From assembly GCF_001456025.1 (NCBI RefSeq), contig NZ_LMTZ01000140.1, positions 124,001 through 188,000 of the forward strand: a DNA stretch of 64,000 nucleotides. The letters are read 5' to 3'. The translations under genes and the position numbers were made by a program. Origin of the DNA: Mastigocoleus testarum BC008. GTDB lineage: Bacteria > Cyanobacteriota > Cyanobacteriia > Cyanobacteriales > Nostocaceae. Shown piece after piece: positions 17,525 to 27,060 of this stretch (positions are counted from its first letter, which is position 1; every line of letters starts with the position of its first letter). The notes below the pieces were generated by a model. That model ran no database searches, had not been told where the DNA came from, and saw only the letters and a list, made by a program, of their open reading frames with translations.

Positions 17525-18604
17525 ATGAATTTTTACAACAACCTGAATGAGCTTGGAATTTCTAACCCCTATAATTTTGGTTGGCTTGCAGTAATATTCA
17601 TTCTGGTATTTACTTGGGCAATAACATGGATTTTAATTCCAGTAATACGGAAATTTGCTTTGCAAGTAAGTTGGGCTGATAGACCCAATGCACGGCGTTT
17701 AAATAAAGAACCTTTACCCAATGCAGGTGGTTTAGCGATCTATGCAGGGGTAATTGTAGCTTTAGTTTTAGCAATTCTTATCCGTCCAATTGAATTGCAG
17801 AGTGTTTTAGTTCAAGTGTTAACAATTTTGTTGGGTGGGTCGATTTTAGTTCTTGTCGGCTTTATCGACGATCAGTTCGGTTTACCATCATCATTTCGTT
17901 TATTAATTCAAATTTTGTCCGCACTATTACTAATTGCCAATGGTATCAGGTTCGACTTTGACTTAGGTACTTCGAGTGACTTATTTTTGTCAGTATCACT
18001 AACACTGCTTTGGGTAGTAGGAATTACTAATGCTATCAACTTAATGGATGGGATGGATGGTTTGGTAGGAGGATTTAGTTTTATTACCGCCATGAGTTTG
18101 TTAGCAGTTTCCGCACAGTTTCCTAACCGTGCTGCAGCAACTTTAGTACTTGCAGCATTAGCGGGAGCCGCATTGGGTTTTTTACGACATAACTTTCATC
18201 CGTCAAAGATTATTATGGGCGATGCTGGAGCTTACTTTTTTGGTTACGTACTAGCTGCAACCAGCATTCTGGGTAAATTACAAATAACCACAGTCGTTAC
18301 GATATTACCTCCGGTTTTATTTCTACTTTTACCGGTATTAGATACGACTCAAGTATTTATTCGGCGTCTGATGATGGGTAAGAACCCTTTGAATACGCCA
18401 GGGAAAGATCATTTACATCACCGTTTGCTAGCTTCGGGCTTATCTCAGCGTCACGCTGCATTTGCTCTTTGGTTTTGTACTTGGTTTTTTAATCAACTAG
18501 CAATGAAATTACAAGGAATGACTTTGATCGTAATGATTGCAACTAGTATTAGTATTTTCGTCTTTTTAGGTTTTACGGTTTCCCTGAGAATGTGGAGAGT
18601 TTAA
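17525..18604 (+). CDS. Polyprenyl-phosphate HexNAc-1-phosphate transferase, WecA/MraY family
   Basis: This 359-residue protein with about ten membrane segments has family motifs in order: DRPNARRLNKEPLPNAGGLA, GFIDDQ, NAINLMDGMDGLVGG (metal and substrate loop), MGDAGAYFFGY and GKDHLHHRLL (His-rich loop). It attaches a sugar phosphate, typically HexNAc, to undecaprenyl phosphate to begin a glycan repeat unit. The HHR motif and EPS context favour a WecA-like EPS initiator over MraY of peptidoglycan synthesis. A second, unrelated initiating enzyme type is encoded at 46797. Confidence 0.85.
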   Translation: MNFYNNLNELGISNPYNFGWLAVIFILVFTWAITWILIPVIRKFALQVSWADRPNARRLNKEPLPNAGGLAIYAGVIVALVLAILIRPIELQSVLVQVLTILLGGSILVLVGFIDDQFGLPSSFRLLIQILSALLLIANGIRFDFDLGTSSDLFLSVSLTLLWVVGITNAINLMDGMDGLVGGFSFITAMSLLAVSAQFPNRAAATLVLAALAGAALGFLRHNFHPSKIIMGDAGAYFFGYVLAATSILGKLQITTVVTILPPVLFLLLPVLDTTQVFIRRLMMGKNPLNTPGKDHLHHRLLASGLSQRHAAFALWFCTWFFNQLAMKLQGMTLIVMIATSISIFVFLGFTVSLRMWRV

Positions 18605-18910
18605 TTACTAAATTTTGGTATCTGATTGTTATATTCACTTATAACACTCCATGCTTTTTGTCAAGCTATTTGAATGATTCATGAAGGTATTTTAAATCAC
18701 TATCCATGTTATTTAGTTCTGGTAAGATTATTAACAGTAAAATCACTTATGTAGAAAAAGCTTAACTTATATCAAAAAGTATTTTCGTTATTTGAGCCTA
18801 ATTTTTTAGAGTCTACATTTGAGAATATTGACTCTTTCTTATATAACTAAACTGTGAGGTAGACAAATACCGGATTGAATAGAGTAAGTAGCGCTTTATT
18901 ACGGACAGAA

Positions 18911-19026
18911 ATTACGCAACTGTCACAATATGTGGGTGGTGCGTGACACCAAAAACCTTATTAATTGGTTCAAATTAATTCTCAGTGTCACATGCCCTAC
19001 AATAAAAATATGCGGCGTTGCGTAAG
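18911..19026. mobile_element. Short MITE-like element with TTACGCAAC/GTTGCGTAA ends
   Basis: TTACGCAAC (18912-18920) and GTTGCGTAAG (19017-19026) form perfect 9-bp inverted ends around about 100 bp. The interior has a TGTCAC...GTGACA stem and no open frame. The ends match those of the larger element at 15189. Confidence 0.55.
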
Positions 19027-19234
19027 CCCTAATAAAACTAAAGAGACGCAGAGATATTTTCTTGGTAATACCGAAAAGCTTTCACTGTAGATTAATGAGA
19101 TTTTTTATCTGGTGATGCTTATTTCTTAATAGTAAGAAATTTATTCAGAACAAATTCATTTGTAAAGGTTCTGGAGAATTTATAACTGTTTAGAGTATAA
19201 GATGAATTAAAACTAATAAGAAAAGAATCAATTT

Positions 19235-19438
19235 GTGGACTATTGGACTACTACAAAAAAGTATCTTCTCTACTTATGCAGAAGACAAGAAAAACGACCA
19301 AGGCAAAAGAAAGAAAATTTAGTTCGGAAAATTAAGTATCAAACATTAAAATCAGTAAGCACAAGGTTTGAAATCAAAATGGCTAATTTGCTCAAAAAAT
19401 ATCTAGATTATTTTATTCAAAAGTTACTCAGTATTTAG
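19235..19438 (+). CDS. Doubtful small basic protein
   Basis: A 67-codon frame opens with GTG and encodes a very basic, Lys/Arg/Tyr-rich peptide. It ends 23 bp before the ABC exporter gene in the same direction. No ribosome-binding site, known domain or membrane segment is seen. The position could allow a leader peptide, but chance is as good an explanation. Confidence 0.2.
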   Translation: MDYWTTTKKYLLYLCRRQEKRPRQKKENLVRKIKYQTLKSVSTRFEIKMANLLKKYLDYFIQKLLSI

Positions 19439-19461
19439 TCAAGTAATATAAATTAATTGTA

Positions 19462-21303
19462 ATGATAAATTCGCCAGCATCTAAAATACTGATTCCAATT
19501 ATAAAGCAACACAAATTCCTTGTAGGCGCAGCTGTAGTTTTTGCTATTACTGCATCTTTACTAGAAGGTTTTTCAACTTCGCTGGTAGTACCGTTGCTCC
19601 AAAGTCTTAGTAACGAAAGTGCAGTAATTAATTCTAATCTTCCTAAGTTTATTCGGTCATTAACTAATTTTTATACTAACTTCTCAGGACAGGAGAGATT
19701 AATTGCGGTAATTGGAACTTTTTTAATTGTAACGGTTGTCAAAAATATAAATTTGTATGTGTGTCTCATAAGTATTCATAAGTTGAGACTTAAAACAGGA
19801 CTATCTATCCGACGTAAATGTGTAGAACGTTTCCTAAATTTAGAATTACTTTACTACAACCAATCAAAAACTGGATACTTATTATCATATGTCAGCGAGC
19901 ACGTTCAACGTAGTGAGCTACTAGTTGCTTTTTTATTACAAATCATTCGTAATTTATTAACAATTCTTATTTTGATATATGTACTTTTTCTTATTTCTCC
20001 TTCTTTAACTCTAATCGCAACTTCTATATTTTTTCTTGTATTTCAGCTACTTAGACCTATATTTAAAAATATTCAGAAACAAGGGCGTAAAGCAGCTAAG
20101 TCCGTCGAAGAATTTTCTTCTGTTATAACAGAGATGATTAGTGGTATTCGTGTAATTAAAGGATTTAGCGCTGAAAATAGAGAGTTAAAACACGCAGAAA
20201 ATTCTCTTTTAAATCGTTATGAAGCAGAACTATCAGCCCAAAAATTCAGTTCTGCAATACATCCTTTAACAGAAACAGTAGGGATTACGACGCTTTTATT
20301 ACTATTAGCAATAGGGGCAGGTTTTTTGAATGGCTCCTCGACTACTGTTTTACCATTACTGTTGACATATACTTTCGCTTTAATGCGAATATTGCCTAGA
20401 ATTAGTCAACTCAATACTTATAGATCCGAAATCTCTTTGCAAATTGCAAACTTAGAAGCAATTCAAGATTTCTTGTCGAGAACCGATAAAATGCATCTGA
20501 GTAACGGTTCAATTAGATATGGAGAAATTGGATCCTGCTTGAAATTTGAAGATATTTCTTTTACTTTTCCCAGTAACTCCCAGCCAGCTTTAACAAATGT
20601 TAGTTTCCAGATAAATAAAGGAACTACTACTGCATTGGTTGGTCCCTCAGGTAGTGGTAAATCAACTTTAGCAGACCTGATAATAAGATTTTACGACCCA
20701 GATAAAGGCAGCATAAAGGTAGATGGAGTTGACTTAAGAGAGTTTCAAATTAATTCTTGGAGAAACTCTATTGCAATGGTTAGTCAAGACAATTTTTTGT
20801 TCCATGCTTCAGTGAAAGAAAATATTGCCTATGGTTACCCAAATGCTACAGATGAAGAAATCATTGAAGCTGCGAAAAAAGCATATGCTTATGAATTTAT
20901 CCAAAATTTACCCGATAGATTTGAAACTATTGTAGGAAATAGAGGTACAAAACTTTCAGGTGGACAGCGTCAAAGAATTGCCATCGCAAGAGCTATATTG
21001 CGCAATCCAGATTTATTAATCTTAGATGAAGCAACTAGTGCTTTAGATACGAACTCTGAAAAGATAGTTCAAAAAGCGATCGAAGAAGTTAGTCGCGCTC
21101 GCACCGTTATCGTCATTGCCCATCGTTTGTCTACTGTTGAAAAAGCGAATAATATTATCGTCCTTTGTAATGGGAAAATTGTAGAACAAGGGACCCATAA
21201 TGAATTGATAGAAAAAAAAGCAGAGTATTGGTCGCTTTATAATTCTCAAGCCTCATCAAAGACTCAAGTTATTCCTCAGAATCAAGTTGTTGCTCATAAA
21301 TAG
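19462..21303 (+). CDS. ABC exporter half-transporter, MsbA/lipid-flippase type
   Basis: This 613-residue protein fuses a six-span membrane domain (about 15-320) to an ATPase domain (about 355-595): Walker A GPSGSGKST, Q-loop AMVSQDN, signature LSGGQRQR, Walker B LLILDEATSALD and H-loop IAHRLST. Transporters of this layout move lipids or lipid-linked sugars. It sits in the EPS cluster, with its stop codon overlapping the sulfotransferase start by one base. It may therefore flip the lipid-linked repeat unit in place of Wzx, which is not seen nearby. The substrate is inferred from context only. Confidence 0.9.
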   Translation: MINSPASKILIPIIKQHKFLVGAAVVFAITASLLEGFSTSLVVPLLQSLSNESAVINSNLPKFIRSLTNFYTNFSGQERLIAVIGTFLIVTVVKNINLYVCLISIHKLRLKTGLSIRRKCVERFLNLELLYYNQSKTGYLLSYVSEHVQRSELLVAFLLQIIRNLLTILILIYVLFLISPSLTLIATSIFFLVFQLLRPIFKNIQKQGRKAAKSVEEFSSVITEMISGIRVIKGFSAENRELKHAENSLLNRYEAELSAQKFSSAIHPLTETVGITTLLLLLAIGAGFLNGSSTTVLPLLLTYTFALMRILPRISQLNTYRSEISLQIANLEAIQDFLSRTDKMHLSNGSIRYGEIGSCLKFEDISFTFPSNSQPALTNVSFQINKGTTTALVGPSGSGKSTLADLIIRFYDPDKGSIKVDGVDLREFQINSWRNSIAMVSQDNFLFHASVKENIAYGYPNATDEEIIEAAKKAYAYEFIQNLPDRFETIVGNRGTKLSGGQRQRIAIARAILRNPDLLILDEATSALDTNSEKIVQKAIEEVSRARTVIVIAHRLSTVEKANNIIVLCNGKIVEQGTHNELIEKKAEYWSLYNSQASSKTQVIPQNQVVAHK

Positions 21304-22193
21304 TGATAAATATTGCTATGAAAAACCCGGTTATATTTGGCTTCCAAAGAAAGCTTGTTAATATTTGCAATCCTATCAAAGTCATCAAAAATATACAGTG
21401 GCGCTATGGTTCGACTACATCTGTGGAACCTCATGTGTTCGTTGTCGGCGCTCCCAGAAGTGGTACTACCCTAATGTTTTCTGTTTTAGCCTCTCATCCG
21501 GCTTTTTCTTTTATAGAGAGAGAAACCTTCTTTTTTGTGCCTAGGAATGTCCTCGATCTAGAATGTTACACTCGTCTTTCCAATTTTGGTGGTCCAACAA
21601 AGCAAGAAATCAAAGATATCTTTAAAGCTTCAAGTAACCTTGTAGAGCTTTATGATAATGTAGCTGACTTAATTAAACAACGCGATCGCAAACAACGTTT
21701 CCTTGAAAAAACTCCTTTTCATGTTCTATATCTTAAGTTTTTAATTAATCATTTTCCTAATGCTAAGTTTATACACATGATTCGTGATGGACGCGATTGT
21801 TATCTTTCTAGTAAACGCTTAGCTGCTCATTACCATAAACCTTTATCTAAGGAGGCAACTCTCTGGTGCGATTCTATTAAAGCACGACAATCCTTAGGAG
21901 AAAGTCGACAAATTATAGATATAAGGTATGAAGAATTTACCCATAAACCTTTAGAGATAACCCAGAAAATAATGAATTTTCTTGGTGAAGACTTTTTAGA
22001 GGAGCAAGTCAAAACAACTTCTTACTCAAAAACTAAAATGTTTGCCGGTGAAAGTGGTCATGAAAGATTAAAGCAACCTATAAAGCCTAGTAGTATAGGT
22101 CAATGGCGAGAGAAAATGACTAGTGAAGAAATTAATCTTTTTCAGAATATTGCAGGTAGTCAATTGAAACAATTCAACTATGAAGTCATTTAA
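21303..22193 (+). CDS. PAPS-dependent sulfotransferase
   Basis: This 296-residue protein has the two marks of sulfotransferases: the 5'-phosphosulfate loop PRSGTT (residues 51-56, in VVGAPRSGTTLMF) and the 3'-phosphate region IRDGRDCYLSSKR (about 160-172). It moves sulfate from PAPS to an acceptor hydroxyl, here most likely on a sugar of the EPS. The GTG start overlaps the stop of the ABC exporter; an ATG at 21318 is an alternative. APS kinase and ATP sulfurylase, which make PAPS, are encoded at 40.7-42.6 kb. Confidence 0.87.
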   Translation: MINIAMKNPVIFGFQRKLVNICNPIKVIKNIQWRYGSTTSVEPHVFVVGAPRSGTTLMFSVLASHPAFSFIERETFFFVPRNVLDLECYTRLSNFGGPTKQEIKDIFKASSNLVELYDNVADLIKQRDRKQRFLEKTPFHVLYLKFLINHFPNAKFIHMIRDGRDCYLSSKRLAAHYHKPLSKEATLWCDSIKARQSLGESRQIIDIRYEEFTHKPLEITQKIMNFLGEDFLEEQVKTTSYSKTKMFAGESGHERLKQPIKPSSIGQWREKMTSEEINLFQNIAGSQLKQFNYEVI

Positions 22194-22238
22194 GAAATTA
22201 TCAACTACTTAGTTTGAGACTAAAAAGTCATTACAGCT

Positions 22239-23354
22239 ATGAAAGTTATTATTGCTGGTCACATTTTAGGAAAAGGTGGGATTCAAAGTCACCTAAGATG
22301 GTTAGCTAAAGCTTTAGGAGATAAGGGAGTCGAAACTCTTGTTATTTCTTTAAGAGGTGATAAGCGTCCAGAAGATTATTCTCATACTTTGCAAGCCTTT
22401 GAAGAATCAGGGGCTCGTACTTACATTTGTACTCCCGATCAAAGTAGAAATTCTTTTCTAGATTTTGGGAAAATTAAACGTTTTTTGGAAGTCAAAAACC
22501 TGATTGAAGAATTCTTACCAGATGTGTATCTAGCTGTTGGTACTGGTTGGAATTTATTTATTCCTCCTCTAATTTCTCAGTCAAAGACAAGACTTGTTTT
22601 CCATGAGGTTATGTCAGGTGTTCCTAGTGGATACCGCGACTCTCGTTGGTGCGTGCGCTGGTATTTTGATGAAGTTATAGGACAGTCGCCCAATGTAGCT
22701 AAGACTTTTGCACAGTGCTTTGGCTGGAACAAACCAGTCCAATCACTTCCAGCAATGCCAGAACCTCTAGAAATTACCGCATCTTTGCCCAAACCCGTAC
22801 ATAAAATTGTGGAATTAGGTACAGCTAAAGCAGCAATTTTTAGTCGTTTAGCACCCCACAAACAAGCTTTTTGGTTAGTGCAACAGTGGGATTTACTTAA
22901 AGATTTTTTAGGTGAGTTACACATCCATGGTTCGGGACTAGAAGAAGCGCTAATTCGAGAATATATCAAATCGCAAGGCATAGGCGATCGCGTGAAGTGC
23001 TTTGGTAGATATCCGGAAGGTCAAGCATATATCGACCTTCTCAGTAGTTATGATCTAACTTTGCTTCCAACTATTGGTGCTGAAGGAGCGCCCTTAGTAC
23101 TTTTGGAATCTATGGCTTGTGGAGTACCATTTGTTGCCTACGGGGTTGGTGGAATATCTGACTACGCAACTAATAATCCAGATGTATTAGTAGTTCCAGT
23201 AAAAGAAAATGAGTTTATATCGGCAGTTAAGCAAATGGCAATCAATTTAAGTCAAGGTGAAATAGATCGAATTCGATTACAGCAGTTTTACCTTCAGAAT
23301 TATTCTTGGTCAGTACTAAAACAATCTTGGCTATCTTATTTATGTCTTCAGTAA
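22239..23354 (+). CDS. Glycosyltransferase family 4
   Basis: This 371-residue GT-B enzyme begins MKVIIAGHILGKGGIQSHLR, a typical acceptor-side motif (GGIQSH). The donor-side motif APLVLLESMACGVPFVAYG lies near the C-terminus. The sugar specificity is not readable. The last codons overlap the start of the acyltransferase gene, so the two are probably translationally coupled. Confidence 0.85.
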   Translation: MKVIIAGHILGKGGIQSHLRWLAKALGDKGVETLVISLRGDKRPEDYSHTLQAFEESGARTYICTPDQSRNSFLDFGKIKRFLEVKNLIEEFLPDVYLAVGTGWNLFIPPLISQSKTRLVFHEVMSGVPSGYRDSRWCVRWYFDEVIGQSPNVAKTFAQCFGWNKPVQSLPAMPEPLEITASLPKPVHKIVELGTAKAAIFSRLAPHKQAFWLVQQWDLLKDFLGELHIHGSGLEEALIREYIKSQGIGDRVKCFGRYPEGQAYIDLLSSYDLTLLPTIGAEGAPLVLLESMACGVPFVAYGVGGISDYATNNPDVLVVPVKENEFISAVKQMAINLSQGEIDRIRLQQFYLQNYSWSVLKQSWLSYLCLQ

Positions 23355-24490
23355 ATAATTCTATTCAAAGTCGTTTAACATCTATTGATGCTTTAAGAGG
23401 TTTAGCTGCACTTATTATAGTTATTTACCACGCAAGACCTATATTTTGGATAGGTTTAGCACAAACTTGGAGAAGTTACGGTTTAAGCCCAAATATAAAC
23501 GCTTGGTTAGGATATGCGACATTCCCTTTATCCTTTGGTGGGCTAGCTGTAGACCTTTTTTTCGTACTTAGTGGGTATTGTATTCATCGTAGGGGTGCAA
23601 GAAATTTAGCAAGTAACTCACATTCAAAACTTAATCTCAGGCAGTTTTTCTTACGCCGTTTTTTAAGAATTTATCCAGTCTATTTTTTTTCTCTTTGTGT
23701 AACAGCAATTGTTGATTATTATATTATTTTTAATAATCCAGAATTAGTTATAAGTGGGCAGGAAAATTCACTTTTTAGCTTTTTGACGAGCTTATTATCG
23801 CTACAAGGTTTAGTAGCTCCGACATTTGGTAGCAATACAGTATTTTGGACTTTAGCTTTAGAGATTCATTTCTATCTATTTTATCCACTATGCTATTACT
23901 TGTGTCGTAGATATGGAACTGTTATAGCTCTCGGATTTATTTGGATATCGAGCTTGGGCTATATAATTGTGGATGTATTAATCAATTTATCTGATAAATT
24001 TCCACATAAGGGCTCTGGAGGACCTGTTTTCCTATCATATTGGTTTATTTGGGGACTGGGTTTTTATTTAGCAGAGGTCGAGGCTGGTCGAATTAGTCTT
24101 CCTAAAAAGTTCCTACCAGTTACATTAATTGCAGCTATACTAACAGTCCCGATGTCATTGTTAGATTTTTGGCCTCTAGCCAGATTTAGTTCTGGGCTTG
24201 CATTTGCTGGTTTATTGTACTGGAGTATTTCCAAAGATGGAGAATATTTTTGGAAAGGATTAATAGGAAAATGGTTATCTATAATTGGAGTCTTTTCATA
24301 CTCAATTTATGCTATTCACCGACCAGTTTTATTGTTTTTTCAAGCCAAATTTGCTCCTGATGGCGCAAAATCAACTAATCTTATGCCAACTTTACTTGCA
24401 ACTGCACTAGCATTAGTTGTGGGATGGTTTTTTTTCATGTTAGTTGAGCGATGGACTGTAAAACCTTATTCAATTAAAAAAGTTAATTAG
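23342..24490 (+). CDS. Acyltransferase family 3 membrane protein (OafA/ExoZ type)
   Basis: The protein has about 382 residues and around ten membrane spans. It opens with the family motif RLTSIDALRGLAALIIVIYH, carrying the conserved Arg and His, and LAVDLFFVLSGYCI follows. Members add acetyl or other acyl groups to sugars of O-antigen, EPS or peptidoglycan. I place the start at ATG 23342, which overlaps the preceding gene by 13 bp. The frame is open upstream to 23306 but those residues lie inside the preceding gene. Here it probably O-acylates the EPS. Confidence 0.85.
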   Translation: MSSVNNSIQSRLTSIDALRGLAALIIVIYHARPIFWIGLAQTWRSYGLSPNINAWLGYATFPLSFGGLAVDLFFVLSGYCIHRRGARNLASNSHSKLNLRQFFLRRFLRIYPVYFFSLCVTAIVDYYIIFNNPELVISGQENSLFSFLTSLLSLQGLVAPTFGSNTVFWTLALEIHFYLFYPLCYYLCRRYGTVIALGFIWISSLGYIIVDVLINLSDKFPHKGSGGPVFLSYWFIWGLGFYLAEVEAGRISLPKKFLPVTLIAAILTVPMSLLDFWPLARFSSGLAFAGLLYWSISKDGEYFWKGLIGKWLSIIGVFSYSIYAIHRPVLLFFQAKFAPDGAKSTNLMPTLLATALALVVGWFFFMLVERWTVKPYSIKKVN

Positions 24491-24758
24491 GAAAATGAGA
24501 CATTAGTAGATAAGACTTTCTATTATTCCTTGTTAAGTCGATTTTTTAAGAAATAAAGACTGATGATTGAGAATTTTTTGTAAATTAAAAATTAGATTGC
24601 AGTAGTTTTAGTAAGGATGTAGTTTAAGAAAATATCTACAGACCGTCCAAAAAAAAATTATTAGAGTTATCGTTCACTAGTCAACGTAAAAAAGTTAAAA
24701 GTTTTCGATCTGACATTTAGGATCTATTAATTGTAATTTCTTATAAAAATAATAATAG

Positions 24759-25964
24759 ATGAACAGGTTTATCACTATTCAGGTTGGTGCTCGTCGCAAC
24801 TATGCAGTGCCAGCGATTCTAGAAAAAGCAGGCATTCTTGAGGCTTTTTATACTGATTTATGTGCTGATGCTGGCTTAGGAAAGTGGCTCGATTGCTATT
24901 GTCCTGATTTTTTGAAAAATAGCGATCTTCAGCGACTTCTCAATCGACGAGTTCCAGCAAATCTTAAAAATAAAGTTCGTACTTGTGATGGAGCGAGCAT
25001 AAAGTACCTATTAAGACAGAAGTTTACAAAAGCCAGTCCAGTCAAAAAACATCAGATACTTTCCCAATTTGTAAAAGATTTTGGTCAAGCAGCAATTCAA
25101 AAAGGCTTAGGTAATTCTACTCATGTTTTTTCCATGTTTGGAGAAGGTTTGGATTTTTTAGAATTTGCCAAAGGACAAGGTCTCAAAACTATTACAGATA
25201 TCTACATTTCTCCTTTAACTCATCAGATACTCCAAAAAGAAAGAGAGTCTTTCCCAGATTTAGAACTTAAGCTACCTGATGAAATTATCGAAAGAGATTA
25301 CAAATGGTTTCGTAAATTGTGTCAGTTTACTGATGCTTACGTTGTTCCTTCAGAGTTCGTTCAAGAAGGCTTAAAGGCGTTTGGTGTAGATTCAGTTCGG
25401 TGTCATATTGTACCTTCTACAGTAAGGGAATCCTGGTTGGACGTCAATAATCAGCCGAATCGAGGAAGTATTTTATTTGTTGGTACCGCTGATTTAAGAA
25501 AAGGAATTCATATTCTGGGAATGGCTGCACAAAAATTAGCTCATCACAACTATGAATTCAGAGTTGCAGGGGGAGTTTCTGATGTCATTCGCAATCATCC
25601 ATTAACTCAGAGCCTGAAATTTCTCGGGCGGATTCCAAGAGCTGATATTCAAAAAGAGTACGCTAATGCAGATATTTTTGTACTTCCAAGTCTTGCAGAA
25701 GGATCTGCAGGGGTGACTTACGAAGCTTTAGCAGTTGGTTTACCCATTATTACAACTAAAGCAGCTGGTTCAGTTGTTCGAGATGGTATCGAGGGAATGA
25801 TCATATCAGAGCGCGATCCGGATGCATTAGCAGATTCTATTGAAGCGTTAGTTGAAAACCGAGAGTTACGCGACCGCGTGGCTAATGCTGCAAAAGAGCG
25901 TGCCAAAGATTATGTCTGGGATAAATACGCCCAGAGAATTTTAGCAGTACTCAATAACTTATAG
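24759..25964 (+). CDS. Glycosyltransferase, GT4-like
   Basis: In this 401-residue protein the C-terminal half has the GT4 pattern ILFVGTADLRKGIHILGMA and EGSAGVTYEALAVGLPIITT. The N-terminal half (MNRFITIQVGARRNYAVPAI ... FYTDLCADAGLG) is of a less common type. The AT-rich 268-bp gap before it suggests its own promoter. It is followed 12 bp later by the methyltransferase. Confidence 0.82.
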   Translation: MNRFITIQVGARRNYAVPAILEKAGILEAFYTDLCADAGLGKWLDCYCPDFLKNSDLQRLLNRRVPANLKNKVRTCDGASIKYLLRQKFTKASPVKKHQILSQFVKDFGQAAIQKGLGNSTHVFSMFGEGLDFLEFAKGQGLKTITDIYISPLTHQILQKERESFPDLELKLPDEIIERDYKWFRKLCQFTDAYVVPSEFVQEGLKAFGVDSVRCHIVPSTVRESWLDVNNQPNRGSILFVGTADLRKGIHILGMAAQKLAHHNYEFRVAGGVSDVIRNHPLTQSLKFLGRIPRADIQKEYANADIFVLPSLAEGSAGVTYEALAVGLPIITTKAAGSVVRDGIEGMIISERDPDALADSIEALVENRELRDRVANAAKERAKDYVWDKYAQRILAVLNNL

Positions 25965-25976
25965 GGAGAATTAAAA

Positions 25977-26996
25977 ATGACCGTTCAAACAGCTTTGCAA
26001 TACAAAGATATTCTTATTTGTCCGCAATGCAATAGGGAAAAAAATACTTTTAATCAGTTAATTCTTAACTCTGATAAATTTAAATGTGCTAGCTGCTCTA
26101 TGACTTATGATGTTATGGATGGAGTTCCAATATTAGCGGAAGATTACTCAAGTTCTCATATAATACGACGAACCAATAATACTAAAAATTATAACATTCA
26201 AGACAATCAATTGAACCGCGAGAATTTTTATTACGAACACTATTCCAATAGAAGTAGAACGATTGATTTACAGTCATCATATTTATTAAAAGAACGCAAT
26301 TTAATAGAAACTTTTATTAAAGAAAATTGTATCAATGGTTCATGCTTGGAGGTGGGATGTGGTACAGGTATATTTGCAGATGTTTCCACGCAATATTTAG
26401 GTCTTGACTATAGCTTATCTAGTGTCTTTGCCAAAGGATTTACAGACTATGCAAGAATAGTAGCTTCTGCTGAAAGTATTCCTCTTAAAAGTCAATCAGT
26501 TAACTTAGTATTTTCTTTCAATACTTTAGAACATATTCCAAACCCAGAATTGGCATTTTCTGAAATTGATAGAGTATTAGTTCCTAGTGGATATGCAATC
26601 CTTAAACCTGCTTGGCATTGTACAAAATATAATACCGAACTTTTACCAATTAAATCATATTGTGAATTAAATTTTCTTCAGCGCTGTCATAAATTTCTTA
26701 TTCCTTTATTGAAAAGCAAAGCATATAAATTTCTAATAAAAATTCCTCAAAGGCTGATCAGAAAATTATCTTACTCATTTTTTTCTTCTAAAATTCCCAC
26801 AAAACTAAGGTATAGAAAACTAAATCCTTATTTAGGAAATGATGTTTTTATCGCAGATTGTGATGCAACAGCTGATATTGATTGTTATGAAGGATTATTA
26901 TATTTCGAATCTCGTGGATATAAAATCATCTCTCACAAAACTATAATCAGTCGTTTATTAGCTGGCAATGACTTATTAATATTACAAAAACCGTAA
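25977..26996 (+). CDS. Class I SAM-dependent methyltransferase with N-terminal zinc-ribbon segment
   Basis: The 339-residue protein has an N-terminal CPQC...CASC pair (about 14-45) that ends YDVMDGVPIL and resembles Trm112-like segments often fused to methyltransferases. The SAM-binding core follows: CLEVGCGTGIFADVS (motif I), VNLVFSFNTLEHIPNP (motif IV region) and VLVPSGYAILKP. Within the EPS cluster it probably methylates a sugar or lipid-linked intermediate. AGGGAG precedes the ATG. Confidence 0.8.
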   Translation: MTVQTALQYKDILICPQCNREKNTFNQLILNSDKFKCASCSMTYDVMDGVPILAEDYSSSHIIRRTNNTKNYNIQDNQLNRENFYYEHYSNRSRTIDLQSSYLLKERNLIETFIKENCINGSCLEVGCGTGIFADVSTQYLGLDYSLSSVFAKGFTDYARIVASAESIPLKSQSVNLVFSFNTLEHIPNPELAFSEIDRVLVPSGYAILKPAWHCTKYNTELLPIKSYCELNFLQRCHKFLIPLLKSKAYKFLIKIPQRLIRKLSYSFFSSKIPTKLRYRKLNPYLGNDVFIADCDATADIDCYEGLLYFESRGYKIISHKTIISRLLAGNDLLILQKP

Positions 26997-27060
26997 AATT
27001 CTAGTAGTTCAGTCATATACAAATGGAAATCTGTAATCATAAAAATTATTTTAATCGAAA

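Larger units (their letters stand above)
18605..19461. other. Intergenic region with MITE-like element
   Basis: It is AT-rich and includes a short MITE-like element (18911-19026) and a doubtful 67-codon frame (19235-19438). No other gene is seen. The gap separates the two initiating EPS genes from the transporter block. Confidence 0.55.
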
